Source of the DNA: Gp6-AA40 sp963772955
GTDB lineage: Bacteria; Acidobacteriota; Vicinamibacteria; Vicinamibacterales; UBA2999
Direction of reading: 5' to 3'
Length of the DNA stretch: 64,000 nucleotides
Assembly: GCA_963772955.1 (NCBI GenBank)
Contig: CAVYZF010000019.1
Span: forward strand, 310,001-374,000
In this document: positions 25,168 through 33,730 of the stretch, one piece after another
Numbering within the stretch: position 1 is the stretch's first letter
Layout: every line of letters starts with the position of its first letter
The notes under the pieces: generated by a model
Database searches by the model: none
Seen by the model: the letters and a program-made list of their open reading frames with translations, nothing else
Told to the model about the DNA's origin: nothing
Position numbers and translations under genes: made by a program

Positions 25168-26586
25168 TTACTTCCTGCCGATGAACTTCGTCAATTCCGC
25201 AAACGGCACCGCACCGCGGCCGTGGATCGGCGCAATGGTCGCCACGTTCAGCTTCAACTTCTGCACCTCGTCGTAGAGTGCGACCGCATTGGGCGGAGGG
25301 GTCGCCGGTACCGGGGCAGCGGGCGGCCCCGGGCTGTACGCGTCGGCTTCGATCAGGATTCTCGGACCGGGCAGATAGATCAACGTGTATTCGTTGGTGT
25401 GGGTATCGCCCGCCGTGGCGTAGATCTCAATCGTCTGCTTGCCGTCGGTCAGGATGTCCTTGCCGGTGACTCCTTGCAGCGTCGGCGTCTTGGCCGCCGT
25501 GCTCTGGGCATCCGGGCTGAGCGTCGCCGGAGCGGCGAGCGTCTTCTCGAAGTAAGCCACGTTGGATTGATGCGTGACCACGGTCGCGCCCTCGGCCACG
25601 TACGTGCGGAGCCCGCCTGTGTGATCGAAGTGATGATGCGTCGTCAGGACGTATCGCAGCGGCTTGTTGGGTACGAGCCTCTTCGCTTCGGCGATCACCG
25701 CGAGCGAGCGGGCCTCGTCGAGTGGCGCTTCCACGACGGCCATATGATCGGCGAACTCCACGACCACGCTGTGGTGCGACCCACCGGTCACATGCCAGAC
25801 GCCATTCGCCAGCTTCGTGCTCATCGTTTGAGGCGCTGACGGTGGCGCGGCGTTGGCGACCGGCGCCGGCACACTGAGGTCAACGGGGGCATTCGGCGTC
25901 ACGCTCGTGACCGTCAGATCCCAGAGCGGGAACCCACCCTGCGTCACAACCATCTTCGTGGGGAACTGAACACCGCTGAAATCCTTGTAGTCGGAGTAGG
26001 TGGCCACGACGTCGGTGTCGCCCATGACCGGATTGGGAATCCTGGTAGCGACCTTCGACACATGGTTCTGGGCGTCGATCGTGCCTTCGAGCTTGTACTT
26101 CCCAAGCGCGGTGTACGAGAGCACGCTCGCCCCCTCCGTCCCGGAGAGCGTGGCGTTGGCGGCGGCAGCACCCGTGAGAAAGCCGTGCGGCGTGATCCAG
26201 ATCGCGAGCTGGCGCTCTTCGGCCGTTGCCGGCGGCTGCGGCGCTGGTCCGTTGGCGCCAACGTTCCACGCCTTGTCGCCATTCACCTGAGCGTTCTGCT
26301 GCTGTCCACCGAACGTGGGCTGCGCGAAGTTCATCTCATCCCGCGCTGAGCGCTGCTCGTAGTTGACGGCACGCGTAAAGCTCGACATGTCGCGCCGCGG
26401 CCACTCCTCGCCGGCGGTCAGTGCCTGTCCGAAGAACGCGTTCATGCCCGTGCCCGAGTATTGAATGGAGTTCACCGTGCCCATTGCCTGCTGGGCATCG
26501 CGCAACACGCTCGCCGCGTCCCTCGGTGAGCTGCACGCAACAAGCGTCAGCGCGAGTGCCATCACCAGCGACAATCTCTTCGCCAT
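25168..26586 (-). CDS. MBL-fold metallo-hydrolase lipoprotein
   Basis: 472 aa, GAGGAG before the ATG. The N-terminus MAKRLSLVMALALTLVACSS has a lipobox (LVAC), predicting a lipid-anchored periplasmic protein. Residues ~25-230 form a domain of unknown type; from ~250 is a metallo-beta-lactamase fold with TTHHHFDHTGG (around residue 317; HxHxDH-like), a conserved GDTHTNEYTLIYLPGPRILIEAD block and a late His (IHGRG). HHHFD differs from canonical HxHxDH by one His shift (H-H-H-F-D-H), which still gives the ligand set. Substrate unknown. Its 3' end abuts the heptad hairpin. Confidence 0.85.
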   Translation of the reverse strand: MAKRLSLVMALALTLVACSSPRDAASVLRDAQQAMGTVNSIQYSGTGMNAFFGQALTAGEEWPRRDMSSFTRAVNYEQRSARDEMNFAQPTFGGQQQNAQVNGDKAWNVGANGPAPQPPATAEERQLAIWITPHGFLTGAAAANATLSGTEGASVLSYTALGKYKLEGTIDAQNHVSKVATRIPNPVMGDTDVVATYSDYKDFSGVQFPTKMVVTQGGFPLWDLTVTSVTPNAPVDLSVPAPVANAAPPSAPQTMSTKLANGVWHVTGGSHHSVVVEFADHMAVVEAPLDEARSLAVIAEAKRLVPNKPLRYVLTTHHHFDHTGGLRTYVAEGATVVTHQSNVAYFEKTLAAPATLSPDAQSTAAKTPTLQGVTGKDILTDGKQTIEIYATAGDTHTNEYTLIYLPGPRILIEADAYSPGPPAAPVPATPPPNAVALYDEVQKLKLNVATIAPIHGRGAVPFAELTKFIGRK

Positions 26587-26630
26587 GCGATCTCCTCTTT
26601 CGTTGTGACGGGAATGGCCGAATTGTTGAA

Positions 26631-26684
26631 TGTGCGATCTGTGATCGTGGAGTCAACAATCACAGATCGCTCAATCACAGATCG
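26631..26684. repeat. Inverted and direct repeats of the TGTGATTG type
   Basis: CGATCTGTGAT (left) faces two copies of ATCACAGATCG (right) that are 15 bp apart. The words are shared with the heptad hairpin at 25013-25163. The tract lies between the MBL gene start and the YVTN gene stop, directly against the latter. Confidence 0.7.
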
Positions 26685-26685
26685 T

Positions 26686-28083
26686 CTAGGGAAGCATCGC
26701 CGTGATATTGCGCTTCGGCACCTGGCCGACCGGGATGCGCGTCACTTCTTTGATCGCGACGAGGTCCACAACCGACACGTCGTTCGATCCGGCGTTCGCG
26801 ACATAGGCGCTCTTGCTGTCCGGCGTCAGCGTTACCCAATCCGGCGAGCGGCCCACATCAACCGCCCCGAGCAGCTTCAGGTCGGGCAGCGAATAGATAT
26901 ACACCGCGCTATTCAGCCGGCTGTCGACCACCAGCTTCTTGCCGTCCGCGGTCACCGCCATGCCATGCGACGCGTTCCCTCCCTCGAGGACCGGCTTCTT
27001 GCCCGGAGCGAGCTTCGGCAGATCGATGCGCTGCGTTTCCTTCTGCGTCGCCCAGTCCACGACGGCGAAGCCATTGAGATCCGACAGCTGGACGAACATC
27101 CGCTTCGTCGAACCATCGGGGTTCGTCTCGAACGCCATCGGGCGCACGCCAAGATCGAAGTCCTTGACCCACGCGATCTCTTCGGTCTTCACGTCGATGG
27201 CCGTCGCCGTCTTGCCGGCGATGCTGCCGGCCACGACGTAGCGCCCATCCGGTGTCACGTACGTGTTGTGCACCGCGCCCTTGATCGGAATGCTCTTCGC
27301 CTTTTTCAGGGCGACGGTGTCGATCACATCGACGAGGCCGGCCTGCTCGCGAATCGCAACGTAGACTCGCGTGCCATCGCGGCTGATCGAGATGTTGTTC
27401 GGATGTCCGCTGAGCGGGATGCTGCTCGTGACGCGCAGCGTCTTGCCGTCGACGACGTCGAGCGTGCTGTCGGCCTCGTTGCTCACGTAGATATGGCTGC
27501 CATCAGGCGCGGCAGCGGCTCCGTGGCCCACTTCGATTCCGGTGATCGTGCCCACGACCTTGTTGGTCGCCGGATCGATGATGTGCACGTTGTCGCCGGC
27601 GCTGTTGGTCTGGATGATCCGCACGTTGTTGTGCGACGCGGACGAACCGCTTAACGTGGCACCCTTCACCCACGCGGCAAGCATCTGCCACTCCGGATCG
27701 TTCTTCGACGTCCAGTGCTTGCCACCGTCGTGATGCGGATCGCCTCCTGCGCTTTCCGCGAGGGGGTGACGCAGCAGTTTGCTGACGTCTGGCTGACCCG
27801 CGACAACTCGGGTTTTCACGAGCTCGAAGTTCTTGCGCGAGTCCTCTTCACTCCAGGTCGCGTTTCCCGGTGCCAGCTTCTGCAGCCGCATCGGCGTGCC
27901 GGAGTCGTGACAGGAGACGCATCTCGCGTTGCCGGCGCGCTTGGTCGTGAACACCGGCTGGACGCGAACCTTGAAGTAGTCGTAGTCGAGCGTGGGAGAC
28001 GATGACGAAGCGGCGGGCTGCTGAGCCCGTGCAGGCGCAACGGCGGCGAGCACGACGGCAACAACCAATAGGAAACGCGGCAT
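26686..28083 (-). CDS. Secreted YVTN beta-propeller with N-terminal c-type haem motif
   Basis: 465 aa. ATG 28083 has AGGAGG 5 bp upstream and opens the signal peptide MPRFLLVVAVVLAAVAPARAQ. CVSCH at about residue 50 is a single c-type haem site; the following region (~55-150, with KHWTSKNDPEWQMLAAWVKG) resembles small cytochrome domains. From ~155 a YVTN propeller runs to the end: HIYVSNEADSTLDVVDGKTLRV, RDGTRVYVAIREQAGLVDVIDT, DGRYVVAGSIAGKTATAIDVKT, KSAYVANAGSNDVSVVDL. An extracytoplasmic electron-carrier or binding role is inferred. Repeats of the TGTGATTG type abut the stop. Confidence 0.86.
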   Translation of the reverse strand: MPRFLLVVAVVLAAVAPARAQQPAASSSSPTLDYDYFKVRVQPVFTTKRAGNARCVSCHDSGTPMRLQKLAPGNATWSEEDSRKNFELVKTRVVAGQPDVSKLLRHPLAESAGGDPHHDGGKHWTSKNDPEWQMLAAWVKGATLSGSSASHNNVRIIQTNSAGDNVHIIDPATNKVVGTITGIEVGHGAAAAPDGSHIYVSNEADSTLDVVDGKTLRVTSSIPLSGHPNNISISRDGTRVYVAIREQAGLVDVIDTVALKKAKSIPIKGAVHNTYVTPDGRYVVAGSIAGKTATAIDVKTEEIAWVKDFDLGVRPMAFETNPDGSTKRMFVQLSDLNGFAVVDWATQKETQRIDLPKLAPGKKPVLEGGNASHGMAVTADGKKLVVDSRLNSAVYIYSLPDLKLLGAVDVGRSPDWVTLTPDSKSAYVANAGSNDVSVVDLVAIKEVTRIPVGQVPKRNITAMLP

Positions 28084-28153
28084 ACGGCCCTCCTGTGCGA
28101 GGGGGATTATGCATCGAAATGAAGGACAATTACCCACAGTCCTAGGAGGCCGC

Positions 28154-29497
28154 ATGCGCGTCCGCATCCTGCTGATTCTGCTCGCACTATTTCTCGTTCC
28201 GCTCGGCGCGCAGACGCCGGCCCCTCTTCAGGTTCCCTACCAGCAGTTCAAGCTCGCCAACGGCCTGAACGTTATCCTGCATCGGGATACGAGCATTCCG
28301 GTCGTCGCCGTCAACATGTGGTACTACGTCGGGTCCGCCAACGAGAAGCCGGGACGGACCGGATTCGCCCACCTCTTCGAGCACCTGATGTTCGAGGGTT
28401 CCAAGCACGTGCCCGAGGGGCAGTTCGACATCCTGCTCGAGGGCGCCGGGGGCGACAACAACGGGTCGACCTCGAACGATCGCACCAACTACGTGATCGA
28501 CGTCCCCTCGAATGCGCTGGAGCTGGCGCTCTATCTCGAGTCGGATCGCATGGGCTACCTGCTCGACACGATGACACCGCAGCGGGTGGACGGACAGCGC
28601 GATGTCGTCAAGAACGAACGCAGACAGAGCTACGAGAACCGGCCGTACGGGATGGCGTCGATCGAGATCGACAAGATGCTGTGGCCGCCGACACATCCAT
28701 ACAGCTGGCCGACGATCGGCTACATGGAAGACCTCACCGCGGCGAGCCACTCGGACGTCGTCGAGTTCTTCAAGAAGTACTACGCGCCGAACAACGCCAG
28801 CCTCGTCGTCGCCGGAGACATCGACTTCGACCGGACGCGCGCCCTCGTCGAGAAGTGGTTCGGCGAGATTCCACGCGGAGCGGCGGTGGAACCCATCGCG
28901 CCGCCGGCCGCGGTTCTCACTGGCGTGCAGAAAAAGACACTGACCGACAAGGTCACGCTGCCGCGCCTGTATCTGACCTGGCTGACGCCGCGGTTCTACG
29001 CGCCGGGCGATGCCGCGCTCGACGTCACGTCATCAGTGCTCGCCGGCGGCAAGAACTCGCGTCTCTACAAGCGCCTCGTCTACGACATGCAGGTCGCGCA
29101 GGACGTGTCCGCGTTCCAGCAATCGGGTGCGTTGGGAAGCCAGTTCCAGATTGTCGCCACGGCTCGCACCGGTCACACGGCCGCGGAACTGCAAAAAGTG
29201 ATCGACGAAGAGCTCGATCTCCTGCGACGCGAGGGACCGCAACCACGCGAGGTGCAGCGCGCGATCAACCAGATGGAGGCGTCGTTCTATCAGCGCATGG
29301 AGCGCATCGGCAGCTTCGGCGGCAAGGCCGATCAGTTGAACGCGTACATGTTCGCGGGCGGTGGGCCTGATTACTTCGCCGAGGACCTCGCGCGATACAC
29401 GTCGCTCAGCCCCTCGGACATTCAATCCGCGGCGGTTCAGTGGTTGCCTGCTGACCGGCGCGTCGAGCTCGTCGTGGAACCGGGGGAAAAGCGATGA
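28154..29497 (+). CDS. M16 zinc peptidase, catalytic subunit type
   Basis: 447 aa from ATG 28154 (AGGAGG upstream), signal peptide MRVRILLILLALFLVPLGAQ. The inverted zinc motif HLFEH is at about residues 73-77 with the downstream glutamate of the M16 fold in the ENRPYGMASIEID/YEN region, so the protease looks active. The second half is the usual M16 C-terminal domain (LPRLYLTWLTPRFYAPGDAALDV, KNSRLYKRLVYD). It overlaps by 4 nt the next gene, an inactive M16 paralogue, the standard arrangement for heterodimeric periplasmic M16 peptidases. Confidence 0.93.
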   Translation: MRVRILLILLALFLVPLGAQTPAPLQVPYQQFKLANGLNVILHRDTSIPVVAVNMWYYVGSANEKPGRTGFAHLFEHLMFEGSKHVPEGQFDILLEGAGGDNNGSTSNDRTNYVIDVPSNALELALYLESDRMGYLLDTMTPQRVDGQRDVVKNERRQSYENRPYGMASIEIDKMLWPPTHPYSWPTIGYMEDLTAASHSDVVEFFKKYYAPNNASLVVAGDIDFDRTRALVEKWFGEIPRGAAVEPIAPPAAVLTGVQKKTLTDKVTLPRLYLTWLTPRFYAPGDAALDVTSSVLAGGKNSRLYKRLVYDMQVAQDVSAFQQSGALGSQFQIVATARTGHTAAELQKVIDEELDLLRREGPQPREVQRAINQMEASFYQRMERIGSFGGKADQLNAYMFAGGGPDYFAEDLARYTSLSPSDIQSAAVQWLPADRRVELVVEPGEKR

Positions 29498-30939
29498 CGA
29501 CTCGCATGGGAGTTGGGAGTTTACTGATAGCGCTCGCGCTGGTTTCGACGCTGTCAGCGCAGAGCGCGCCCGACCGATCGAAACCTCCTGCGCTTGGCGC
29601 CGTGCCGCAACTGAAGCTGCCGGCGATTCAGAAGCGGGCACTCTCCAACGGCGTGCCTGTGTTGGTCATCGAGGCACACGAGGTGCCGCTCGCTCGGGTG
29701 ACACTCCTGCTGAAGTCAGGCAGCAGCGACGATCCGGCCGGCAAGTTCGGTCTCGCGAGCCTGACGGCAGCCATGCTCGACGAGGGCGCGGGCTCGCGCT
29801 CTGCCCTCGAGATCGCCGACGAGATCGACTTCCTCGGCGCCGACCTCGGCACGAGCAGCTCGTTCGACTCCTCCGCCGTGAGGCTCGGCGTACCCGTTGC
29901 CCGCCTGGGTCAGGCGTTGAACGTCATGGCCGATGTCGCGCTCAGACCGACCTTTCCCGACGCAGAGCTCGAACGCGTGCGCCAGGAACGGCTGACCGAT
30001 CTGCTGCAGGCGAGAGACGATCCGGCAACCGTTGCGCCGATGGCGTATGCGCGGCTGCTGTTCGGGCCGACGCATCGTTACGGCACGGGAGCTGTCGGCA
30101 CGACGGCTACGATCAAGAGTTTCACCACGTCGGATCTGAAGGCGTTTCACGCAGCGGCCTACCAACCGGGCAACGCGACGTTGATCGTCGCCGGTGATCT
30201 GACGGCGGACAGCGTTGTGCCGCAGCTCGAGAAGGTATTCGGATCCTGGCGCGCGGGTGCGACGGGGCCACATCACACGACAGTGCCGGTGGCCCCGGAG
30301 CCCACGCAGCGCCAGATCGTGATCGTCGACATGCCGGGAGCCGAGCAGTCACAGGTCCGCATCGGCTGGGTGGGTGTGCCACGATCGACGCCTGATTTTT
30401 TCCCGCTGCAGGTGCTCAACACGATTCTCGGCGGGTCGTTCACGTCGCGGCTCAATCAGAACTTGCGTGAGACGCACGGCTACTCCTACGGGGCCAGCTC
30501 GCGCTTCGACATGCGTCTGTCCGCCGGTCCCTTCTTCGCCGGCGCGGGCGTGCAGACCGACAAGACGTCCGAGGCCGTGCGTGAGTTCTTCAACGAGCTC
30601 ACGGCGATCAGCAAGCCTGTCCCGGCCGATGAACTGACGAAGGCGAAGAACTACATCGCCTTCGGATTCCCCGGCAACTTCGAGACGATCGGCGACTTCT
30701 CCGCCCAGATGGAGCAGCTCCTCGTCTACGGCTTGCCTGATTCGTACTACGCGGACTACGTGAAGAACATTCAGGCGGTCTCCGCAGAGGCCGTGCTCAA
30801 GATGGCCGCCACGTATATTCAGCCGCAGCGATTTCTCGTCGTCGTCGTAGGGGACCGCAAAGTGATCGAGCCCGGCATTCGTGCGCTCAATCTCGGCATG
30901 GTTCGCACGCTGTCTGTCCAGGAGGCGTTGGGCGAATGA
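29494..30939 (+). CDS. M16 peptidase, non-catalytic partner subunit
   Basis: 481 aa. The ATG overlaps the preceding stop. The signal peptide (MGVGSLLIALALVSTLSAQ) is partly encoded by two TGGGAGT heptads. At the position of HxxEH it has GLASLTAAMLDEGAG, so the zinc ligands are missing, as in the R/Y-type partner subunits of M16B pairs. NTILGGSFTSRLNQNLRETHGYSYGASSRFD is the conserved partner motif. It presumably completes the substrate chamber with the upstream catalytic subunit. Confidence 0.92.
   Translation: MTTRMGVGSLLIALALVSTLSAQSAPDRSKPPALGAVPQLKLPAIQKRALSNGVPVLVIEAHEVPLARVTLLLKSGSSDDPAGKFGLASLTAAMLDEGAGSRSALEIADEIDFLGADLGTSSSFDSSAVRLGVPVARLGQALNVMADVALRPTFPDAELERVRQERLTDLLQARDDPATVAPMAYARLLFGPTHRYGTGAVGTTATIKSFTTSDLKAFHAAAYQPGNATLIVAGDLTADSVVPQLEKVFGSWRAGATGPHHTTVPVAPEPTQRQIVIVDMPGAEQSQVRIGWVGVPRSTPDFFPLQVLNTILGGSFTSRLNQNLRETHGYSYGASSRFDMRLSAGPFFAGAGVQTDKTSEAVREFFNELTAISKPVPADELTKAKNYIAFGFPGNFETIGDFSAQMEQLLVYGLPDSYYADYVKNIQAVSAEAVLKMAATYIQPQRFLVVVVGDRKVIEPGIRALNLGMVRTLSVQEALGE
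29507..29520 (+). repeat. Heptad repeat tract, 2 exact units (TGGGAGT)
   Basis: Two exact TGGGAGT units encode residues 5-9 (MGVGS) of the M16 partner's signal peptide. Confidence 0.6.
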
Positions 30940-31439
30940 GTGTGGCCTTGGAGCTGGCGGCCTTGATGGCCTACTCGGATCAGGAGCGCAGGAAGTGGAA
31001 AACGTGGATCGAAGCCGACCCGTCGCGGCTGTCGATTCCATTTCAACGCGGTGGCCGATTTCCGACCGTCGGTAACCTGCTCGACCACATGTTTCTCGTC
31101 GAGCGACGTCACCTCACGCGCATGCAGGGAGGCTCCGTGCCGGACAAGACGGGCGTGGCTCCGGGAGATTGGGCAGGACTGCTCTCCTACGCCGACCTCG
31201 TCAGGGCCGACCTGCGAAGTTATCTGGGCGGACTGACCGAGGAGGGCGCCGGTCAGTGGATGACGTTCACGGTCCAGAGCGGCACGTTCACGATGACACG
31301 ACGCAAGCTCGCGTCGCACATCCTGCTCCACGAGATCCGGCATCTCGCGCAGATCGCGTACGCCGCACGACTTGCCGGTCACGAGCCGCCGGGCGATCAC
31401 GACTTCTTCTACGCGCCAGAAACCGAAACCCTGGATTGA
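30936..31439 (+). CDS. DinB-family four-helix metalloprotein
   Basis: 167 aa; ATG overlaps the upstream M16 stop (ATGA), so the three genes form one coupled unit. The DinB/YfiT-like metal triad is visible as the His in LLDHMFLVERRHL (about residue 47) and the pair in LLHEIRHLAQIAYAARLAG (about 130-134). Members are thiol-transferase- or damage-related four-helix bundles; the actual reaction here is unknown. No signal peptide, so unlike its two upstream partners it is cytosolic. Confidence 0.87.
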   Translation: MSVALELAALMAYSDQERRKWKTWIEADPSRLSIPFQRGGRFPTVGNLLDHMFLVERRHLTRMQGGSVPDKTGVAPGDWAGLLSYADLVRADLRSYLGGLTEEGAGQWMTFTVQSGTFTMTRRKLASHILLHEIRHLAQIAYAARLAGHEPPGDHDFFYAPETETLD

Positions 31440-31469
31440 CGCAGACGGTCCGCCTCAAGCCGGACCCAT

Positions 31470-31952
31470 TCACATCGACTCGAAGACGCCGCTCGTCGTG
31501 TTCTTCCGCACGTGGTCCCACGGAAAACACTGGCCGTTCATCGCGATGTAGATCCCTGGCGGCAGCACCTGCGCGAACGACAACGCGCTGCCCAGGTTGA
31601 AGAGACCATCCGAGCTGCCGAAGGCGTACGGAATCATCGCGCCGGTCAGCACCACGGTCTTGCCGGTCACGCCTTCGGCAAGGGCGCGGGCCGTGTCCAC
31701 CATCGTGTCCGTTCCGTGCGTAACCACGATGGCGCGCTCGACGCACTCGCTGCACCGCGTGACGATGCGTGCCCGATCGTCCTCGGCCATGTCGAGGCTG
31801 TCGATCATCATCAGCGTCTCGATCGTCAGCTCCACTCGTGAGCGCCCGAGCCGCAGCATCTCCGGCACGTGCGTCTCGCCGAACGACAGTCGTCCTCGAA
31901 TCTCGTCGTACGTCTTGTCGAAGGTGCCGCCGGTCACGAACACGCGCAGCAT
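31470..31952 (-). CDS. Short asparaginase-domain protein
   Basis: 160 aa, equal to only the N-terminal domain of classical L-asparaginases (~330 aa). VTGGTFDKTYDE carries the first catalytic Thr, VVTHGTDTMVDTARAL the second Thr-Asp-(Lys-less) loop, and TGAMIPYAFGSSDGLFNLGSAL the following strand. Short single-domain members of this family exist and are annotated simply as asparaginase domain proteins. It starts 3 bp after the SSS symporter stop, so it is the last gene of the argH unit. The amidase activity is inferred from motifs only. Confidence 0.82.
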   Translation of the reverse strand: MLRVFVTGGTFDKTYDEIRGRLSFGETHVPEMLRLGRSRVELTIETLMMIDSLDMAEDDRARIVTRCSECVERAIVVTHGTDTMVDTARALAEGVTGKTVVLTGAMIPYAFGSSDGLFNLGSALSFAQVLPPGIYIAMNGQCFPWDHVRKNTTSGVFESM

Positions 31953-31955
31953 CGG

Positions 31956-33641
31956 CTACGACCGCTTCGTGACCAGGCTGACGGCCATCCCGACGATGAC
32001 GACGGCAACAGCGCCGATGACGTTGTGCCAGAGAAACGCGACGTTCGTTGAGCTCGCCGCCCAGGCGACGGCGCCCATCCCTCCGAGCAGACCGACGAAC
32101 GCGCCGTTCGCCGTCGCGCGCGGAAACCCGACGGCCAGGATGAACACACCGAGGATCGAGCCGTAGAAGAACGACCCGAAGCGATTGACGACTTCAATGA
32201 GCGAGCCGAGCTCCGCGGCCCATACGGCGACGACACAGGCGAAGAGCCCCCAGCAGCCGGTCGCCACGCGCGAGACACGCAGGAAGTGCGCGTCGCTCGC
32301 TTCAGCGCGGACGAAGCGCCGATAGAAATCGATCACGGTTGCCGTGGACAGCGCAGAGAGCTCGCCGGCGATCGTCGACATCGCGGCCGCGAGAATCGCC
32401 GCCACCAGCAGCCCGGGCAGGCCGATCGGCATGTGCTCGGTGATGAACGTCGGGAAGACGTAGTTCACGTCGCTGTAGGCGGCGTCACCGGTCGATTTGC
32501 GGACGAGCGCGATCGCCTCACTGCGGATCGCTCGCGTCTCCGCATCCTGCCGCCGGAACTCCGACTTCGCGAGATCCACGCTGCGCGTGTCACCGGCGGC
32601 CTCGGCTCTCGTCATCACGCGCGCGGCAGCTGATCGCGATGCCGTCGCGGCCTCGAAGCGTCCCTCGAGCGCGCGATATTCAGTCGCCTGCGGCCCCGCA
32701 CGGACCTCCCGCTCGTGCACACGGTTGAAGAGCATCGGCGACGGCGTGTAGAGGAAGAAGAGGAACATCAGCACGCCGACGAGCAGCACCAGCGCCTGGA
32801 GCGGAATCTTCCAGTACGCGCTCATGAGCAGCGACTCGCGCGCCGCATCAACCGACGGGGTCGTCAGATATCGCTGCACCTGGCTCTGGTCCGTCCCGAA
32901 GTACGAGCAGAAGAGAAACAGCGCCGCAATGGTGCCCGACCAGAACGTGTACTGATTCGTGAGGTCGAACGAGAAATCGAATGTTTGAAGACGGCCGGCA
33001 GCGCCAGCGATACGCAAGGCCGGAAGCAGTCCGACGTCGTCGGGTAGCCCCATGATCAACACCACCACCGCCGCGACGAGACCAAACACGATGAGCACCA
33101 TCTGCTTCACGTCCGTCCACGTCACCGCCTGCACGCCGCCGAACATCGTGTAGATCGCCGTCGGCACGCCAATGAGCAGAACCGTCGTCGTCACATCGGT
33201 GCCAAGCACGACGGACAGCACCACCGCGGGCGCGGAGATCACGACGCCGAGCGACATGCTGCGCGACAAGAGGAACAGCAGGCTCGTGAACGCCCGCGTT
33301 TTCGCGTCGAACCGGCGCTCGAGGTACTCGTAGGCGGTGTAGACCTTGGCGTTGTGGAAGAACGGGACCAGCGTGACGGAGAGGATGATCATCGCGATCG
33401 GCAGCGCGAAGTAGAACTGCAGGAAGCGCATGCCGTCCGCGTATCCCTGCCCCGTCGTGCCCACCATCGTGATCGCGCTGAGCTGAGTTGCCATCACCGA
33501 CAACCCGACCGCCCACCACGGCAGACTGCGGCCGCCGAGGAAATAGCCCTCGAGCTCGTGGCTGCGCTTGGTGAGACGAAGGCCGTCCCACACGATCCAG
33601 ACCAGATAGAGACCGACGATCGTCCAGTCAACCGCCGTCAC
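31956..33641 (-). CDS. Sodium:solute symporter (SSS family)
   Basis: 561 aa with GTG 33641 as start, because it overlaps the stop of the upstream 30-codon ORF as GTGA and matches the family N-terminus (DWTIVGLYLVWIVWDG). About 13 hydrophobic segments are visible; the SSS signature region is YFLGGRSLPWWAVGLSVMATQLSAITMVGTTGQGYADG. The central LVGVLMFLFFLYTPSPMLFNRVHEREVR is followed by an unusual ~75-residue charged, Ala/Arg-rich insertion (RVMTRAEAAGDTRSVDLAKSEF...) that should be a cytoplasmic or periplasmic loop. Substrate unknown; linkage to argH and an asparaginase-like gene suggests an amino-acid-related solute (inference). Confidence 0.92.
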   Translation of the reverse strand: MTAVDWTIVGLYLVWIVWDGLRLTKRSHELEGYFLGGRSLPWWAVGLSVMATQLSAITMVGTTGQGYADGMRFLQFYFALPIAMIILSVTLVPFFHNAKVYTAYEYLERRFDAKTRAFTSLLFLLSRSMSLGVVISAPAVVLSVVLGTDVTTTVLLIGVPTAIYTMFGGVQAVTWTDVKQMVLIVFGLVAAVVVLIMGLPDDVGLLPALRIAGAAGRLQTFDFSFDLTNQYTFWSGTIAALFLFCSYFGTDQSQVQRYLTTPSVDAARESLLMSAYWKIPLQALVLLVGVLMFLFFLYTPSPMLFNRVHEREVRAGPQATEYRALEGRFEAATASRSAAARVMTRAEAAGDTRSVDLAKSEFRRQDAETRAIRSEAIALVRKSTGDAAYSDVNYVFPTFITEHMPIGLPGLLVAAILAAAMSTIAGELSALSTATVIDFYRRFVRAEASDAHFLRVSRVATGCWGLFACVVAVWAAELGSLIEVVNRFGSFFYGSILGVFILAVGFPRATANGAFVGLLGGMGAVAWAASSTNVAFLWHNVIGAVAVVIVGMAVSLVTKRS

Positions 33642-33730
33642 GAGAACAGTTCCTGAAAGATGTAGAGCGCCACGAGCACACCGGCCCACACGACGAGGAC
33701 GCGGACGTACTGGCGTTGAATGTCCGTCAC
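33638..33730 (-). CDS. 30-residue single-span membrane protein between argH and the SSS symporter
   Basis: A 31-codon frame starts with GTG 33730, overlapping the argH TGA as GTGA, and ends with TGA overlapping the symporter's GTG start, again GTGA. The peptide is VTDIQRQYVRVL plus the hydrophobic stretch VVWAGVLVALYIFQELF, one predicted membrane helix with a positive N-terminal flank, so N-in orientation. Exact overlaps at both ends argue that it is translated. Small single-span partners of SSS transporters are known in other subfamilies, but I do not recognise this sequence. Confidence 0.7.
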   Translation of the reverse strand: MTDIQRQYVRVLVVWAGVLVALYIFQELFS

